Source: Psychromonas antarctica (GTDB lineage Bacteria > Pseudomonadota > Gammaproteobacteria > Enterobacterales > Psychromonadaceae). From it: DNA of 36,962 bases. Under the pieces are notes generated by a model. That model saw nothing but the letters and a program-made list of their open reading frames with translations, did not search any database and was not told the origin of the DNA. The translations under genes were made by a program, and so were the position numbers. Shown piece by piece: positions 9,359 through 16,616 of this stretch. Positions within the stretch are counted from its first letter, which is position 1. Each line of letters starts with the position of its first letter. The stretch is from NCBI RefSeq assembly GCF_022267535.1, contig NZ_JAHNZV010000023.1:1-36962 (forward strand). Reading direction: 5' to 3'.

Positions 9359-10095
9359 AATTCAACCTCCAACTCAGCAACAGATTGAATGTTGGTTCCT
9401 AAATCAAAATCTTTAGGCTCCATATTACGAACAAAACGTTTGATAGTGCACTGCTTTGGCGATGGAAATTCAATAACGCCCTTTTTCATTTCAGCACGCC
9501 AAAAACGACTATGTAATCGATATTCGCCTTCCTGACTTTCATTGCCTTGTTCGTCTGTTTTTCCTGTTTCATCTGGATAATCAAAACCATGGAACATCAC
9601 ACAAAATCCTAATTCTTCGATAGCATCATAAGCACCTTCGCCTTCACCAAATTCACAAGGTTCAACATAAGCTTGGCAATCACGAACACCTAAAAATATA
9701 TCTTGTCGCCCGCCTTTTTCTAACATACGTTTGGCAATACTAAAGTGCTTCCCATCAATACGATCTTTCGCCAACTCAGGACGGTGCTCATTCCATTCAA
9801 AGTGTGCTTCAACTTGATATTCAACATCATGTAAGAAGGTGTAGATAGCCAAACTATTGCCACCTCCCCAATTAAGCGGTTTCGTTCCCTTTGTCTGCGT
9901 TCTCAAAGGTTTCATAACCCTTACTTTATCAACATACCAAGTCAGTGTCGGTTTCCAATAAATCGACTTTAAGACTCCTTTTATTGCTTCATAAGTTGGC
10001 AAATGATATGAACATTTTTCACCTCCAACTTTAGTGATGGGATCGGTAAATAATGCATATTTCCCCCACACTTTAAAACTGATACTGTTTTTCAT
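9355..10095 (-). CDS. cas5c: Cas5c, pre-crRNA endoribonuclease and Cascade subunit
   Basis: 246 aa. Type I-C systems lack cas6, and Cas5c cuts the pre-crRNA. The catalytic triad known from Bacillus halodurans Cas5c (Tyr46, Lys116, His117) is present at the same residue numbers here: Y46 in KSIYWKP and K116-H117 in IDGKHFSIAKRML. The N terminus (FKVWGKYALFTDP) and the glycine-rich LGVRDC region also fit the Cas5d/DevS family. It is 36 nt downstream of cas3 and overlaps the start of cas8c by 4 nt. It should cleave at the 3' base of the repeat hairpin and stay bound to the crRNA 5' handle. Confidence 0.96.
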   Translation of the reverse strand: MKNSISFKVWGKYALFTDPITKVGGEKCSYHLPTYEAIKGVLKSIYWKPTLTWYVDKVRVMKPLRTQTKGTKPLNWGGGNSLAIYTFLHDVEYQVEAHFEWNEHRPELAKDRIDGKHFSIAKRMLEKGGRQDIFLGVRDCQAYVEPCEFGEGEGAYDAIEELGFCVMFHGFDYPDETGKTDEQGNESQEGEYRLHSRFWRAEMKKGVIEFPSPKQCTIKRFVRNMEPKDFDLGTNIQSVAELEVEL

Positions 10096-10131
10096 TTGTT
10101 ATCCTCACAATGAGTAATCTTTATTTTTGTA

Positions 10132-12615
10132 TTACAAAATACAGCTATTCATATCTGCACATATCTCTGTATTCACACCAAACTCTTCACTATAGAATCG
10201 TTCATTAAGATAAAAGATCCCATCCCCTTCACCTTGTTCATTTTGCAATTCAACAATCGCGTCTTGATCTGCCAATTTTTGCCAGATATAAGGGAATAAA
10301 TTCACACTGTATTTCTGTGCTTTTTTCACTAAATCGTAATAGGTTTTAGCATCAAATTTTTTGCTCACTAAACAAAGCTCAGTGATTAACTCTTTACCAT
10401 CTTTGAAAGGTACTATCAGCGATTTTGTTGGCGCATCAATCGCTTTAAATAATTTACCGGCTATCATAAAGGATTGTTTTAATTTAAAAGGGGTAGAATC
10501 TTTATATCGATTCAAGGCATTAACACTGAGTAGATTTAAGATGCTATCCCCTTTACCAATTTTCTTTTCGGTAAAGGGATAATCCATCTCTTTGGCACGT
10601 TCAAAAAAATAATATTCAAAATATTGCTTCATTATTTCTGGCTTGAGTAGATCAAGGCCTTTATATTCATTAAATATTCTTTGGGTACTGCTTATACCTT
10701 GCTTAATATCAATTAATAGATCGATATTTTCTTGTTCAGGGTTTACCACCAGTACTTTTGCCGACTCTAAATGACCATTACGATTACAACGACCAGCAGC
10801 TTGCGTGATTGAATCAAGTCCAGCTAAAAAACGGATCACTGAATTAAAATCGACATCAACACCGGCTTCAATTAACGCAGTGCTGATACACAATGTTGGT
10901 AAATTTTGATCCAGACGAGCTCTTATCTCATCTAATAATTGCTTCCTATGAGCAGGACATTGCGAGGTACTTAAATGAAAGACTTTATTGTCATCATTCA
11001 CTTCAAATTCAGTTATTGAAACATAAAGCTCGTGTGCCCATTTTTTAGTATTAACAATAACTAAACAGCTTTTTTTAACTTTTAATTCTTCTAATGCAAG
11101 TTGGGTTATTTCATCTAATGACCACCCTCCTGTTTTTGTATTATTAAATATTTCAACACGTTTTAATTGTTCAAATAGCGCACTCACATTAGGCATTAAT
11201 TCATTTTTATCAGAAAGCTGCAATTGCCCTTTTTCTGAATCTTTCAACTGATTTAATAAAGGTTGAGTCGCGGTACATAAGACGGTAGTTGTATTGCAAT
11301 ATGCACTTAGGAAGTTAATTGAATTACAAAAAAGGTGAGTACAATTGATGGGTAGCGTTTGAATTTCATCAAAAATCAACACGCTATTTGCGAGTTGATG
11401 TAATCGCCTCACTCCTCGCGTTCCTCCGCTAAACAGAGTTTCCAAAAATTGCACCATCGTTGTTAACACAATCGGTGCATCCCAATTTTCACTGACTAAC
11501 TTGCTACGCCATGTCTGTTGCTCTGGTTCAATATTTGAGTGATGTTCAAATACCCAAGAAGTATTATCTGTTTTTGATTCTATAACGCCTCTGATTGCTT
11601 GTGCATTTTGGTCGATAATCGAGGTGTACGGAATTATGTATATAATTCGATCTAATTGATGTTTCTTAGCATGCTGTACCGCATAACGTAAACTAGAGTA
11701 AGTTTTACCGCCCCCTGTTGGTACGGTTAAACTGTATATACCTTGAGGATCAATGGCTCTATTTTTACAATTATTAGAAATGGTTCGTCTTATTTCATCA
11801 ATTGGATTACGAATAGAGAGTGCTTTTACAAATTTTTCAACTCGCTGACAAGCAAGATCCCAATCTGGCTTATTTTTACTTCTAAGCTTCTTGTTTTCTG
11901 GTATTTCAAAATCCGCACTACTAATGCGATCAGCATCAATTAAACAACTAAACATGAATTTACAATGCAATCCTAAATAAAAATGTTTAGAGAGATCACT
12001 AATATTAAAGTTACTCTGTTGCTCTTTAATGAATTTATTTAGTGGCTCTAATAACTCTTTTAATAGATCTTCTGCTGTCAGCTCTTTTATTTTTTCTAAC
12101 AGTTTACAATCAACATTTTTACTGCATTCAGATCTATGTGTCTGCTCGTCTAATTTACTTATTCTTTCTCCAAAACATTTCCCTTTTGGCTCCGGCAAGC
12201 TATCAATAAGGCCACTATGATGCGATACGATACTTTGTGCCAGCGCTTGTATAAGAACGAAAACCAATTCAGCTTCACCAGGAGTAAATTCGCTATATTG
12301 TTTTTGAAAAACTAAAAGAAGGTGGTCATACAGATATTGTGCTCCTGCTGTAGAATGATCAATCTTTCCTTTTAAAGCTTTAGCATCAACATATTCTTGA
12401 TCACCTGAATCAATGAGTCCCGCTGCAGAAAGAATATAAACCTGAAATGCTCGACTATATTTTCCAAAATCATGTAGTAACCCTATTAATTCACCGGCTT
12501 TTTCCTGATTGATCTTTTTAGCAAACATCCCCGCAAGTTTACTGGCTTCAAAAAGGTGAGCCTCTACTGATTGATGATTTACACCATCTTCAGCAGGATG
12601 TGCAATATAGTTCAT
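10132..12615 (-). CDS. cas3: Cas3 helicase-nuclease (type I-C)
   Basis: 827 aa with the N-terminal HD nuclease fused to a superfamily 2 helicase, the standard I-C arrangement. HD motifs: His20 region, His48-Asp49 (GLLHDFGK), His87 (DHSTAGA) and His131-His132 (SHHSG). Helicase motifs: Walker A VPTGGGKT ending at 305, motif II DEIQ at 416-419, motif III TATQP at 448-452, and motif VI QAAGRCNRNG. Cas3 is recruited by target-bound Cascade, nicks the displaced strand and degrades DNA while translocating. It is the first gene of the cas operon and has a good ribosome-binding site, GAGGAGT, about 10 nt before the ATG. All key residues look intact, so interference is probably functional. Confidence 0.97.
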   Translation of the reverse strand: MNYIAHPAEDGVNHQSVEAHLFEASKLAGMFAKKINQEKAGELIGLLHDFGKYSRAFQVYILSAAGLIDSGDQEYVDAKALKGKIDHSTAGAQYLYDHLLLVFQKQYSEFTPGEAELVFVLIQALAQSIVSHHSGLIDSLPEPKGKCFGERISKLDEQTHRSECSKNVDCKLLEKIKELTAEDLLKELLEPLNKFIKEQQSNFNISDLSKHFYLGLHCKFMFSCLIDADRISSADFEIPENKKLRSKNKPDWDLACQRVEKFVKALSIRNPIDEIRRTISNNCKNRAIDPQGIYSLTVPTGGGKTYSSLRYAVQHAKKHQLDRIIYIIPYTSIIDQNAQAIRGVIESKTDNTSWVFEHHSNIEPEQQTWRSKLVSENWDAPIVLTTMVQFLETLFSGGTRGVRRLHQLANSVLIFDEIQTLPINCTHLFCNSINFLSAYCNTTTVLCTATQPLLNQLKDSEKGQLQLSDKNELMPNVSALFEQLKRVEIFNNTKTGGWSLDEITQLALEELKVKKSCLVIVNTKKWAHELYVSITEFEVNDDNKVFHLSTSQCPAHRKQLLDEIRARLDQNLPTLCISTALIEAGVDVDFNSVIRFLAGLDSITQAAGRCNRNGHLESAKVLVVNPEQENIDLLIDIKQGISSTQRIFNEYKGLDLLKPEIMKQYFEYYFFERAKEMDYPFTEKKIGKGDSILNLLSVNALNRYKDSTPFKLKQSFMIAGKLFKAIDAPTKSLIVPFKDGKELITELCLVSKKFDAKTYYDLVKKAQKYSVNLFPYIWQKLADQDAIVELQNEQGEGDGIFYLNERFYSEEFGVNTEICADMNSCIL

Positions 12616-12688
12616 TTAATACTTACTCCTCTTCAAATCCGCAGGCGATAAATCTTTCATTACACTCTCCCATTGCCTATCTAAAGCA

Positions 12689-12715
12689 GTTTACATCAAC
12701 ACTGGAACCGAATAT
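12689..12715. promoter_or_regulatory. Partial copy of the candidate cas operator
   Basis: GTTTACATCAACACTG at 12689-12704 matches 15 of 16 bases of the left part of the palindrome at 12741-12767. The right arm here is degenerate. It lies about 75-100 bp upstream of the cas3 ATG, 52 bp from the first site (about five helical turns). It could be a secondary binding site for the same regulator. Confidence 0.45.
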
Positions 12716-12740
12716 CATCAATACTTTATATTTTGATTAT

Positions 12741-12767
12741 GTTTACTTCAACACTGTTGTTTTAAAC
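12741..12767. promoter_or_regulatory. 27-bp palindrome upstream of cas3, candidate WYL-regulator operator
   Basis: A dyad centred on 12754 has outer arms GTTTA/TAAAC and inner arms CAACA/TGTTG, with only three mismatched positions per side. It sits 12 bp after the WYL gene stop and about 125 bp upstream of cas3. On the minus strand it contains a possible -35 TTGAAG (12751-12746), with AT-rich -10 candidates at 12723-12730. A bound dimer would cover the cas promoter. WYL repressors such as CapW and BrxR bind imperfect inverted repeats, so the neighbouring WYL protein is the obvious candidate partner. That link is inference. Confidence 0.55.
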
Positions 12768-12778
12768 ATCTATAGAAA

Positions 12779-13603
12779 CTAGGTAGGTTGTGGCAAATAG
12801 GGGGTGACTGCTTTTCGGCACTCGGTACTCAATACAATTTGTTGGGCTTCTGGAGTATTTTGGTAATGGTCAATATTTAAACGCTTTAACAGATAATTGA
12901 CTAAGGCGGCTCGCACGGGGATCACTTTACGGCCGCTTTCCATTTGATAGTCTTTTGCTATGATCTGCTTTTGTAATCCAGACAATCGCGGATCTGGCTC
13001 TATCACGATATCAATCCAAGTATTCCATCGTTCATCTTGCTCTGCAAAATGGGTCGCTTTTCCTTCAACAATGGCTTCACCATTAAAACGCGATAATGAA
13101 AAATCTCTAAAACTTTGATTTTTATTACAGTAAGCACGGACATGCCAGCGTAAACCATCAAAAATAAGCGAATGAGGTTGGATAATTCGATCGAGGTAAT
13201 CGGGATTTGCAAGTGATAAGTAACCAATATCAATAGCTAGTTTTTCACGAATTGCGCGTAAAATTGGCCGCACTTGTTGCGGATTTATATTGCGTAAAGG
13301 GGCTTCAACTTCAAAAATATGATCGCTAATTGGTGTTTTTTCATCTAACGACACATTAGAGAGGTAGCGTGAAAAGTTATTTAAGTCCGTTAGATAGGTA
13401 AACTCATCATTCACTATAAATGTTTTTTCTGATTGGCTGTAAGTTAAGTTATTAGGAAATTTTTGCTGATACTGTTTTAATGTTTTTTGCGCTGTTGCTT
13501 GAGATATGCTATATTTTTCACGTAGATGGCGTGTGTTTATTTGCCCTTCCCACCACGCGATGTTTTCAATAAACACAAATCGTTGATCAATTTTATCTAA
13601 CAT
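12779..13603 (-). CDS. WYL-domain transcriptional regulator, CRISPR-linked
   Basis: 274 aa from the ATG at 13601-13603. A GTG 39 nt further up (13642) is in frame but has a poorly placed ribosome-binding site. The N-terminal winged helix-turn-helix spans roughly residues 10-65 (AWWEGQINTRHLREKYSISQATAQKTLKQYQQKFP). The WYL domain follows, with DRIIQPHSLIFDGLRWHVRAYC and FRDFSLSRF, then a C-terminal extension. The layout resembles CapW/BrxR-type defence regulators, which repress neighbouring defence operons until a ligand, probably nucleic acid, is sensed. It is codirectional with cas3, 163 nt upstream, and that gap holds a palindrome that could be its operator. The exact role, repressor or activator, is not visible. 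Confidence 0.85.
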   Translation of the reverse strand: MLDKIDQRFVFIENIAWWEGQINTRHLREKYSISQATAQKTLKQYQQKFPNNLTYSQSEKTFIVNDEFTYLTDLNNFSRYLSNVSLDEKTPISDHIFEVEAPLRNINPQQVRPILRAIREKLAIDIGYLSLANPDYLDRIIQPHSLIFDGLRWHVRAYCNKNQSFRDFSLSRFNGEAIVEGKATHFAEQDERWNTWIDIVIEPDPRLSGLQKQIIAKDYQMESGRKVIPVRAALVNYLLKRLNIDHYQNTPEAQQIVLSTECRKAVTPYLPQPT

Positions 13604-13701
13604 TATCGTCTCTATTACATTTAAGTTGACAAATAATGACACCTTATTGCCTCTGTTTTATTGATTAACAACGCATTTAACACCTAAACACACAGCGACA
13701 T

Positions 13702-13777
13702 AACATAAAAAAAAAGTGAAATATTTACAACTTCATTAATCAACTGAGATTGATGAAGTTGCTTACATTTTTATGTT
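13702..13777 (-). terminator. Large inverted repeat, probable terminator of the integrase operon
   Basis: A 14-bp stem pairs 13728-13741 (CAACTTCATTAATC) with 13748-13761, with one G-T pair and a 6-nt loop. Outer arms AACATAAAAA (13702-13711) and TTTTTATGTT (13768-13777) add a second stem. On the minus strand the hairpin follows the stop of the 118-aa gene and is followed about 12 nt later by a long T-run. That fits a factor-independent terminator separating the integrase operon from the WYL gene. A regulatory site is an alternative. Confidence 0.45.
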
Positions 13778-13778
13778 G

Positions 13779-14135
13779 TTAATAGTACGTAGAATCCTGC
13801 TGTAGGCTATTTAATCGCATCAATAAACGGTTTTGTAATTCGTGAATCGGACATTCAAATTGAACCTGATTTAACTCTACTAATTGATCAAGCAACCATT
13901 GCTCTACCATTTGTTGATTAGTCAAAAACTCATATCCACAGAGCAAAGCAACACCACGCTCTTTTTCTTGAATATATAACTTACGGCATATCATCTGTGC
14001 ATTGTCATATGTCGATCTAAGTAAAGAAGTGGTCAGTGAAATTCGCTTAACTTGTAATTCCGCTAAAAAAGTTTCTCTTTGTACAATTTCATTGTCTAAC
14101 TGTTGCACTATTGGGTGATCTTGAACACTAAGCAT
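13779..14135 (-). CDS. Small island protein of unknown function, coupled to the integrase
   Basis: I do not recognise this protein. The best start is the ATG at 14133-14135, giving 118 aa, because AAGGAGA lies 5 nt upstream; a longer frame to 14180 lacks such a site. The sequence is predicted mainly helical with a likely coiled coil near residues 10-35 (HPIVQQLDNEIVQRETFLAEL). It has three cysteines, no membrane segment and no signal peptide. The gene overlaps the integrase end by 8 nt, so the two are translationally coupled. It may be an island accessory protein, for example in recombination or maintenance, but nothing in it shows that. Confidence 0.7.
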   Translation of the reverse strand: MLSVQDHPIVQQLDNEIVQRETFLAELQVKRISLTTSLLRSTYDNAQMICRKLYIQEKERGVALLCGYEFLTNQQMVEQWLLDQLVELNQVQFECPIHELQNRLLMRLNSLQQDSTYY

Positions 14136-15312
14136 TATCTTCTCCTTGAGTTTCGATATAACGATCAAACGCACTGCCATCTTGACGAGTTAAATTCGGC
14201 ACATATCGCGAATAAACACGAAATAGCATAGTTGTCGTTGTATGCCCCATTTGTTGTGCAATCCACTCAGGAGATTCACCTGAAGCGAGTAATAACGTAG
14301 CGAAGGTATGACGACTTTGATAAGGGTTGCGATACTTTAGCTTCAATCTTTTGAGCATCGGCTCCCAAATAACGCGGCTGATTGTTTGATAATTAAATGG
14401 TTTTCCGTCCTTTTTACAAAAAACAAAAGAGCCAAGATGTTTTGTCGCTTGCATCTGTACTTTAAGTGCAGATACAACCCTATCCGTTAGCTGGATAGTG
14501 CGATTTGATCCATCTGTTTTTGCATCAGTCATTTCTCCCTTGACCAGACTTTGATCGATGTAGAGCTGCTTCTTATCTAAATCGACTTTATCCCAATGCA
14601 ATCCATCTATTTCTCCTGTTCGTAATCCCGTAAAGAAACGCACTGTGTAGTAAGCCTTAAAGTCATCGGGTGCTGTTTTTATCAAACGCTCAACTTCCCC
14701 TAAAGAAAATGGATTTACCTCTGTACGTGGTATTTTTAACGCTTTGATATTTTTCCAAGGTGTCGTAAACTCATAACGATCAGCGGCTTCATTCAACAGC
14801 ATTCTTAGTGGTGTCATAATATGGTTGATACGAGAGGCGGAGAGTGTTTTCTTTGTTCGAGTCTGGACTTTGGCGAGAGCAGCTCGGAACGTTAAGATAT
14901 CTTGTTTTTTGATGACGCTGATCTTCATCTTTCCAAAAGCAGGAAGAATATGCGATTCTAAAATCCCTTCAATAGATTCTTTATGGCTTTTACGCCATTC
15001 AACCTCTTTCTCAGCAAACCAAATATCTGCAAACTCTTTAACTGTTGGTGCATCAGGACTATTAAAATATTGCGATGCAGTTTGTTTGCGTTGATTAAGC
15101 TCAGCGAATTTCCCAACCATATTACTTTCGGGAAAATATTTAGAATAATCAAAGTTTTTAGTTAATATTTCAGCTTCAATTACTTTTAATAGCTTTTCCA
15201 TGCGCTTACGATTTATTGGTGTACTGGATAACTGCGTTTGCTCTCTGCAACGTACATTATTAAAACGAAAGCCAAGAACTAATTTATTATTTCTAATGCT
15301 GATAGCTCCCAT
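14128..15312 (-). CDS. int: Tyrosine site-specific recombinase (island integrase)
   Basis: 394 aa. The N-terminal arm-type DNA-binding domain (about 1-50, MGAISIRNNKLVLGFRFNNVRCREQT) is followed by a SAM-like core-binding domain (about 90-180) and the catalytic domain (200-370). Active-site residues are Arg231 (TGLRTGEI), Lys265, Arg334 (YQSRHTFAT), His357 (MGHT) and a tyrosine at 367 or 370 (VYSRY). The first His of the usual HxxR motif is Tyr331 here, a substitution I recall from related phage-type integrases. It lies 3 nt after the excisionase-like gene, and the tRNA-Gly 3' end is 750 bp away. The protein most likely integrates and excises the whole CRISPR-Cas island at that tRNA gene. Confidence 0.93.
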   Translation of the reverse strand: MGAISIRNNKLVLGFRFNNVRCREQTQLSSTPINRKRMEKLLKVIEAEILTKNFDYSKYFPESNMVGKFAELNQRKQTASQYFNSPDAPTVKEFADIWFAEKEVEWRKSHKESIEGILESHILPAFGKMKISVIKKQDILTFRAALAKVQTRTKKTLSASRINHIMTPLRMLLNEAADRYEFTTPWKNIKALKIPRTEVNPFSLGEVERLIKTAPDDFKAYYTVRFFTGLRTGEIDGLHWDKVDLDKKQLYIDQSLVKGEMTDAKTDGSNRTIQLTDRVVSALKVQMQATKHLGSFVFCKKDGKPFNYQTISRVIWEPMLKRLKLKYRNPYQSRHTFATLLLASGESPEWIAQQMGHTTTTMLFRVYSRYVPNLTRQDGSAFDRYIETQGEDNA

Positions 15313-15315
15313 AAT

Positions 15316-15528
15316 TTACATCCCCACTGTTAATGTATTTAATGAAACACCATTTAGCATCTCTTCTTCTATCCTTTCCCAAAGGTATAAAATTTTTCTT
15401 CCTCCAAATGGTCGGATATAATGCACTCCTTCAAATAACACTGAATCTTTTAATTGTTCACGAATTGTTCGTGGATCGTATTTAATACGATCTGATAATT
15501 CTGAAGTTGTCATATATGTAATATCCAT
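15316..15528 (-). CDS. Excisionase-like small DNA-binding protein
   Basis: 70 aa. TTSELSDRIKYDPRTIREQLK (7-27) looks like a winged-helix DNA-binding motif, and GVHYIRPFGGRKILYLWERIEEEM is typical of small proteins encoded directly upstream of phage and island integrases. Such proteins bend DNA and direct the integrase towards excision. The ATG has GGAG about 8 nt upstream, and the stop is 3 nt before the integrase ATG. Assignment as Xis rests on size, motif and position. Confidence 0.75.
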   Translation of the reverse strand: MDITYMTTSELSDRIKYDPRTIREQLKDSVLFEGVHYIRPFGGRKILYLWERIEEEMLNGVSLNTLTVGM

Positions 15529-15562
15529 TGTACAATCTCCTAATAGTTTAATTTGTATGTTA

Positions 15563-15630
15563 CAGACTCTAAAAGTCTGCTGCAGAACAAATATAGCACA
15601 AAAAAAGACGTTTACAACCTTTTAACGTCT
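15563..15630. promoter_or_regulatory. Two inverted repeats in the xis / regulator divergent region
   Basis: CAGACT-N5-AGTCTG at 15563-15579 and AGACGTT-N11-AACGTCT at 15606-15630 share an AGAC/GTCT core. They lie between the divergent excisionase-like gene and the Cro/C1-type regulator. Partial direct copies (TGCAGGAGACTT at 15630-15641 and TGGAGAAGACTT at 15650-15661) continue into the regulator ribosome-binding site, 20 bp apart. These are plausible operators for the small regulator or Xis sites. Confidence 0.45.
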
Positions 15631-15660
15631 GCAGGAGACTTTTAATTTCTGGAGAAGACT

Positions 15661-15888
15661 TTGCTAAAATGCCATTTATCAAAAATAATGGGTGAGAAAC
15701 GCTTGAAAATGAGCGATGTATCGAGAGATACAGGAATAAACCCAGGCACAATTAGACGCATATTTAATGAAACGGCAACGAGAGTTGAATTAAATGTAGT
15801 GGAAACTTTATGTGAATATTTAAAAATAGAGGTTGGGGATCTTTATGAGCTTACGAAGAAAAGTAATGAAGAAAAAATAGAAGATTAA
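15661..15888 (+). CDS. Small Cro/C1-family helix-turn-helix regulator
   Basis: 75 aa, starting at TTG (15661) with GGAG 6 nt upstream. The start gives MLKCHLSKIMGEKRLK, which matches the usual beginning of this XRE subfamily, so it is preferred over the ATG at 15688. The helix-turn-helix is MSDVSRDTGINPGTIRRIFNE (about 17-37), followed by TRVELNVVETLCEYLKIEVGDLYEL. Such proteins control phage and island lysogeny-type switches. It is divergent from the excisionase-integrase operon and a terminator follows its stop. It probably represses int/xis, which is inference. Confidence 0.85.
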   Translation: MLKCHLSKIMGEKRLKMSDVSRDTGINPGTIRRIFNETATRVELNVVETLCEYLKIEVGDLYELTKKSNEEKIED

Positions 15889-15894
15889 AATATG

Positions 15895-15922
15895 TGGTGC
15901 TTTAAAGCAGGCACCATTTTTT
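15895..15922 (+). terminator. Rho-independent terminator after the XRE regulator
   Basis: Stem TGGTGC (15895-15900) pairs with GCACCA (15911-15916), with a 10-nt loop and a run of six T. It lies 7 nt after the regulator stop codon. Confidence 0.75.
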
Positions 15923-15937
15923 ATATAGCAAAAACAG

Positions 15938-15970
15938 TTTGGACACCATCTGGTCACCGTTTGGTCACCG
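15938..15970. repeat. Three tandem 11-bp repeats near the island end
   Basis: Three directly adjacent 11-mers, TTTGGACACCA, TCTGGTCACCG and TTTGGTCACCG, give a strict 11-bp period, about one helical turn. They sit about 95 bp from the tRNA-Gly 3' end. Arrays of short direct repeats beside an attachment site are typical arm-type binding sites for integrases that have an N-terminal arm-binding domain, as this one does. The function is inferred from position and pattern. Confidence 0.6.
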
Positions 15971-16005
15971 ATGTAATTTTGAATTAATTTTTCAGGGAAG
16001 CTGAA

Positions 16006-16036
16006 ACGCAAAAATCAACCATAAGAGGTTGATTTT
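16006..16036 (-). terminator. Terminator downstream of tRNA-Gly
   Basis: A 10-bp perfect stem (16011-16020 with 16027-16036, core AAATCAACC/GGTTGATTT) has a 6-nt loop. On the minus strand it is followed by a short T-run. It lies 25 bp after the tRNA-Gly end, where the truncated tRNA operon would need a stop. A short palindrome TTCTTCTT/AAGAAGAA lies between the two. Confidence 0.6.
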
Positions 16037-16061
16037 AGTGTTCTTCTTAAAGAAGAAAAAT

Positions 16062-16136
16062 TGGAGCGGGCAGCGGGAATCGAACCCGCATTATCAGCTT
16101 GGAAGGCTGGAGTAATAGCCATTATACGATGCCCGC
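16062..16136 (-). tRNA. glyT: tRNA-Gly(TCC)
   Basis: 75 nt with encoded CCA. The acceptor stem GCGGGCA pairs with TGCCCGC, the anticodon loop reads CTTCCAA (TCC), and the T arm is GCGGGTTCGATTCCCGC. It is the third tRNA in the minus-strand order Thr-Tyr-Gly, matching E. coli thrU-tyrU-glyT. Its 3' end faces the integrase island and is the likely attachment site. Confidence 0.96.
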
Positions 16137-16167
16137 GTACTTACAATGTGGCATTGCAAGTAAAAAA

Positions 16168-16251
<84 letters not shown>

Positions 16252-16261
16252 TACACTTAAA

Positions 16262-16337
<76 letters not shown>

Positions 16338-16355
16338 TCCGTCTAAGTGCTGCGA

Positions 16356-16384
16356 ATGATAGAGAAGTTGACCGAACCTTGCAA
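16356..16384 (-). promoter_or_regulatory. Promoter of the tRNA operon
   Basis: On the minus strand TTGCAA (16384-16379) and TATCAT (16361-16356) are 17 bp apart, ending 18 bp before tRNA-Thr. Spacing and boxes fit a strong sigma-70 stable-RNA promoter, and AT-rich sequence upstream could act as an UP element. Confidence 0.7.
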
Positions 16385-16616
16385 GCCTTTATTGGTAATA
16401 AATATCTATTTATCACCTGTTTGCTCAAAAACAAAACAACTTGGCGGTTTTTTATTCTCCACAGCTAATCAAATGGCAGTTCAGTGTGGAAAATGGATAA
16501 ACTCAGCCTCATCAGTCATATCATCTTTAAGGGCACTGGATTTATCCTGCTGATTTTACTCGGTGGATTCCAGCTAAACAGTCGAAACAAGTGGAACAAA
16601 TCCACGCCCTTTACTC

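Noticed and set aside
10132..12615. Possible unusual Cas3 because motif II reads DEIQ rather than DEVH or DEAH
   Set aside because: Variation at these positions is normal in Cas3; the other motifs and HD residues are intact.
14825..15421. Several frames opposite the integrase and xis-like genes
   Set aside because: They overlap well-supported genes and have no motifs or start signals.
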